In this document: positions 5,239-7,372 of the stretch, piece by piece | Position numbering within the stretch: the first letter of the stretch is position 1 | Layout: each line of letters begins with the position of its first letter | NCBI GenBank assembly: GCA_937858235.1 | Contig: CALLZZ010000064.1 | Span: forward strand, 1 to 7,372 | Direction: 5' to 3' | DNA: 7,372 bases | Origin: an uncultured Clostridia bacterium | GTDB taxonomy: Bacteria > Bacillota > Clostridia > Oscillospirales > Oscillospiraceae | Notes under the pieces: model-generated | Told to the model about the DNA's origin: nothing | The model's database searches: none | The model's input: the letters and a program-made list of their open reading frames with translations, nothing else | Program-made: the position numbers and the translations under genes

Positions 5239-5263
5239 TATCGGAGGAACTTTTAAATAAAAC

Positions 5264-5292
5264 AAAAAAATAAACCCTGCCAGAGAGCAGGG
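5264..5292 (-). terminator. Hairpin leader of paralogue 2; terminator-like on the minus strand
   Basis: CCCTGC (5275-5280), loop CAGAGA and GCAGGG (5287-5292), after an A-rich run (5264-5274). Read leftward it is a 6-bp GC stem followed by TTTATTTTTTT, a plausible factor-independent terminator for antisense transcripts. It is the counterpart of the element before paralogue 1, with stem and flanks conserved but the loop changed, which suggests that the stem is selected or that the duplication is recent. Confidence 0.45.
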
Positions 5293-5310
5293 AGAAAGTG
5301 TGGTTATATT

Positions 5311-5808
5311 ATGGCTTTTTTTAGTAAAACCAAAAACGGAGAGAGATCAGTCAATTTAATTATGTTTGACGGGATCGAGGCTATCCCGCGTGGTATGGCT
5401 GTAAGTGTTACTTTATTGCCTGATCAGATTGAGATCCGGCAGATTGTTGGAGGAAAGGCTCGCGCATACCTCTCATATGATCAGGTTGTGAAGGTGGGCA
5501 GCGTAAACGAAAAAGAGGTCGAAGAAGCAGACAAGAGCGTGATCGGCCGAGCTGTCGTTGGCGGTGTACTTCTTGGCCCTTTGGGTGCGGTTATTGGTAG
5601 CGTTTCGGGTGTCGGAAAAAAGCAGAAAACGAAGTACAAAAATTATTTTGTGATAAATTATACAGCGTCGGGGAGTGACGAGCCAAAGGTTCTGTCTTTC
5701 GAGGTGGGCGGCCCATTAGGTTTTAAAGCGTTTATTAACGAGCTAAAAGAAAAAAGCGGTATCGTAGACGGCCCGACGGTGCGCAGTGATACACCGACCA
5801 TTTTATAA
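5311..5808 (+). CDS. Glycine-zipper protein, paralogue 2 (unknown function)
   Basis: A 165-residue protein, colinear with paralogue 1 along its whole length. The two share an unbroken identical run of 25 residues (72-96, covering the glycine zipper), identical YFVINY and GSDEPKVLSFE stretches, and similar ends (TPTIL against APTVL). The most different parts are residues 20-65 and 145-160. In the 75 bases coding for the identical core there are 7 differences, all silent, which points to purifying selection rather than a very recent copy. The ribosome binding site is weaker than in paralogue 1 (GGGAGAAAG is rather far from the ATG, GTGTGG nearer). Its TAA overlaps the ATG of the recombinase, so translation of the two is probably coupled. 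Function unknown, as for paralogue 1. Confidence 0.8.
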   Translation: MAFFSKTKNGERSVNLIMFDGIEAIPRGMAVSVTLLPDQIEIRQIVGGKARAYLSYDQVVKVGSVNEKEVEEADKSVIGRAVVGGVLLGPLGAVIGSVSGVGKKQKTKYKNYFVINYTASGSDEPKVLSFEVGGPLGFKAFINELKEKSGIVDGPTVRSDTPTIL

Positions 5809-7343
5809 TGGCAAGGGAGAAAGTCGAAGATCTTGCGGCACTCCGCGTGGTGATTTATGCCAGATACTCCAGCAGCGGGCAGCGCGAAGAAAGTATAGAG
5901 GGCCAACTGCGTGAGTGTCACGAATTTGCCCGGCGTTATGGCATGATTGTGATCGGAGAGTATGTCGACAAGGCCATGACAGGGAAAACAGATAAGCGGC
6001 CGGACTTCCAGCGTATGCTCCGGGACTGCGAGCGCGGCGTTTTTCAGGCTGTGATCTGCTGGAAAATGGATCGTTTTGCTCGTAACCGTTATGACTCGGC
6101 CATGTACAAATATAGGCTGAAAAAGAACGGCGTGCGGATATTCTACGCAAAAGAGACGATCCCAGACGGCCCGGAGGGGATCATCTTAGAGAGTGTCATG
6201 GAAGGGTATGCTGAATATTACAGCGAAAACCTCAGCCAGAACGTAAAGCGCGGGTATTATGACAGCGCTCTGGAGCTCAAAACTCTGGGGCAGGTTGTTC
6301 TCGGACTAAAAAAAGGGCCCGACGGCCGTTTCGAGATAGATCCGGCCACGGCCCCGATCGTTCGCCGAATATTCGAGGAATATGCTGCCGGTGAACGGGC
6401 AAAAGATATATATAAACGCCTGAACGCCGAAGGCTACCGGACAAGTAGGGGCGGCCTGTTCAATAAAAACAGTATACGCAGGATCCTCCAGAACGAGAAA
6501 TATGTCGGCGTTTATGAATTTAAGGATATAAGGGTAGAGGACGCGATCCCGGCGATTGTTGATCGGGAACTGTTCGACAAGGTGCAGAAAATGGTTGGTA
6601 TTCACCACAGAGCGCCAGCTGCGAAAAAGGAGCTCGGCGGCTTCTTACTTACAACAAAATTATTTTGCGGTCATTGCGGCGAGCCCATGACTGGAGACGG
6701 AGGGACAAGCCACTCTGGAAAGGTCTACAGTTATTACACATGCAATGGCCGGAGGGTTCATAAATGTGAAAAAGAGAGAGCTCCAAAAGAATGGATCGAG
6801 GACTTGGTTGTGTCCGAGCTCGTGAAGCTGGTGCACTCTGACGAGTTCATCAACGAAGTGGCAGATCGCGTCATGGAATACCAGAGCAGGGAAAAGGACA
6901 GGTCGGCGCTCACAGCTTTGGAGATCCGGAGAAAGGACACAGAGAAAGCAATAAATAATATGCTTGCAGCTATTGAGGCCGGTGTTGTTACTCCCAGCAC
7001 AAAGTCCAGACTTATGGAGCTTGAAGCTCAGCGTCAGGATATAGAAAAGGGCATTGCTCGTGAATTGATTTCAGAGCCGGATCTGGAGCGCGATCAGATC
7101 ATTTACTTTCTGGAAAAGTTCAGGAAGGGAGACGCGAACGACGAGGAATACCGCATATTTCTGGTTGATACATTCCTCAACGCTGCCTATCTGTATGACG
7201 ACGACAAGCTGGTATTGGTGCTTAATTACACCGGAGAAAACTGCAAGGTCACGCTCAAGCTTTTGGAGAAAGCCATGGACGGCAAGGGCTCGACGTGTTC
7301 AAGCTTTGCGCCGTCCAGCGCACCATGCGGAGTGTCCTTATAG
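5808..7343 (+). CDS. Large serine recombinase (phage-type integrase)
   Basis: A 511-residue site-specific recombinase. The resolvase/invertase catalytic domain (about 12-155) has YARYSSSGQ with the predicted nucleophile Ser21 and Arg19, the WKMDRFARNRYD motif (85-96) and the long E helix (about 126-148). The 'recombinase' DNA-binding domain follows (about 160-265), then a zinc ribbon with C287, C290, C312 and C320, then a charged coiled-coil-like region (about 355-425). The size and order are those of integrases that insert phages and conjugative or mobilizable elements with an excision factor controlling direction. The tail (after about 485, including CSSFAPSSAP) runs into a long inverted repeat. 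The ATG overlaps the previous stop as TAATG and has no visible Shine-Dalgarno sequence, so expression probably depends on coupling with paralogue 2. It is last in the rightward operon. Catalytic residues appear intact. Confidence 0.95.
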   Translation: MAREKVEDLAALRVVIYARYSSSGQREESIEGQLRECHEFARRYGMIVIGEYVDKAMTGKTDKRPDFQRMLRDCERGVFQAVICWKMDRFARNRYDSAMYKYRLKKNGVRIFYAKETIPDGPEGIILESVMEGYAEYYSENLSQNVKRGYYDSALELKTLGQVVLGLKKGPDGRFEIDPATAPIVRRIFEEYAAGERAKDIYKRLNAEGYRTSRGGLFNKNSIRRILQNEKYVGVYEFKDIRVEDAIPAIVDRELFDKVQKMVGIHHRAPAAKKELGGFLLTTKLFCGHCGEPMTGDGGTSHSGKVYSYYTCNGRRVHKCEKERAPKEWIEDLVVSELVKLVHSDEFINEVADRVMEYQSREKDRSALTALEIRRKDTEKAINNMLAAIEAGVVTPSTKSRLMELEAQRQDIEKGIARELISEPDLERDQIIYFLEKFRKGDANDEEYRIFLVDTFLNAAYLYDDDKLVLVLNYTGENCKVTLKLLEKAMDGKGSTCSSFAPSSAPCGVSL

Positions 7344-7372
7344 GATCTGAGTATCCTTTAAGGACACTCCGC
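7327..7372. repeat. Long inverted repeat over the recombinase stop codon (possible terminator or end structure)
   Basis: GCGGAGTGTCCTTA (7327-7340) is perfectly repeated in reverse as TAAGGACACTCCGC (7359-7372). After one mismatch an inner 5-bp stem (AGGAT/ATCCT) closes on a 6-base loop, giving a nearly continuous hairpin of about 20 bp. It includes the last codons and TAG of the recombinase. The window stops exactly at the end of the right arm, so a following T-run cannot be seen. It may be a transcription terminator for the rightward operon, or a structure at the element's attachment end. Confidence 0.7.

Larger units (their letters stand above)
4691..5808 (+). repeat. Tandem gene duplication (leader plus coding unit, two copies)
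   Basis: Unit 1 spans 4691-5238 and unit 2 spans 5264-5808. Each has an A-rich tract, the CCTGC/GCAGG hairpin, GGGAGAAAG, TGGTTATA, then a start codon and a gene of about 165 codons. That both leader and gene are present in each copy shows that the duplication included the upstream control element. Confidence 0.8.

Noticed and set aside
5803..6150. A 115-codon minus-strand open frame opposite the recombinase start
   Set aside because: It is the shadow of the conserved catalytic domain of the serine recombinase; its composition is not protein-like.
1..7372. Reverse transcriptase, Avd gene or template repeat expected for a complete DGR
   Set aside because: No frame shows reverse transcriptase motifs, and I see no second copy of the 1343-1453 segment, so only the target-type region is reported.
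1..7372. CRISPR arrays, tRNA or rRNA genes
   Set aside because: No regularly spaced repeats and no cloverleaf- or rRNA-like sequence were seen on either strand by eye.

Overview
The window looks like the control-and-integration end of a temperate phage, or a phage-like integrative element, from a Gram-positive host of the class Clostridia, plausibly a gut Oscillospiraceae-type bacterium. The host call is inferred from the very strong AGGAGG-type ribosome binding sites, the roughly balanced base composition, the consensus sigma-A-type promoters and the family of large serine recombinase. No host gene is visible, so the exact host is unknown.

Left arm (1-4067, all minus strand). This is a tight leftward operon. 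In order of transcription it encodes a 57-residue excisionase-type helix-turn-helix protein, two very small Cys-rich zinc-ribbon-like proteins, a 76-residue protein of unknown function, a DUF932 phage/plasmid-type protein, a formylglycine-generating-enzyme/C-type-lectin-fold protein, a DEDDh 3'-5' exonuclease, and the start of an unknown protein that runs off the left edge. Genes overlap or lie within about 30 bases of each other and nearly all have a good Shine-Dalgarno sequence. Two genes have starts that differ from the longest open frame, and one 58-codon gene is easily missed.

Control region (4068-4292). Two near-perfect promoters face each other: a leftward one (TTGACA-17-TATAAT) for the operon above and a rightward one (TTGACT-17-TATAAT) for the repressor operon. 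The predicted transcripts overlap by about 90 bases. Four copies of TCGGTT sit in or next to the promoter elements and are candidate repressor operators. This is the layout of a phage genetic switch.

Right arm (4293-7343, plus strand). A short Xre-type repressor without an autocleavage domain is followed by two tandem paralogues (about 165 residues each, with an invariant glycine-zipper hydrophobic segment) and a 511-residue large serine recombinase whose start codon overlaps the preceding stop. Repressor, paralogues and integrase therefore look like a lysogeny operon. The window ends in a long inverted repeat that spans the recombinase stop codon.

Most interesting points: (1) the FGE-fold protein carries a segment with the hallmark pattern of a diversity-generating-retroelement variable region, but no reverse transcriptase or template repeat is visible here; (2) the face-to-face promoter switch with repeated candidate operators; (3) the duplicated glycine-zipper genes, each with its own hairpin leader, in the position where prophages often keep immunity or exclusion genes; (4) the terminal hairpin at the recombinase end.
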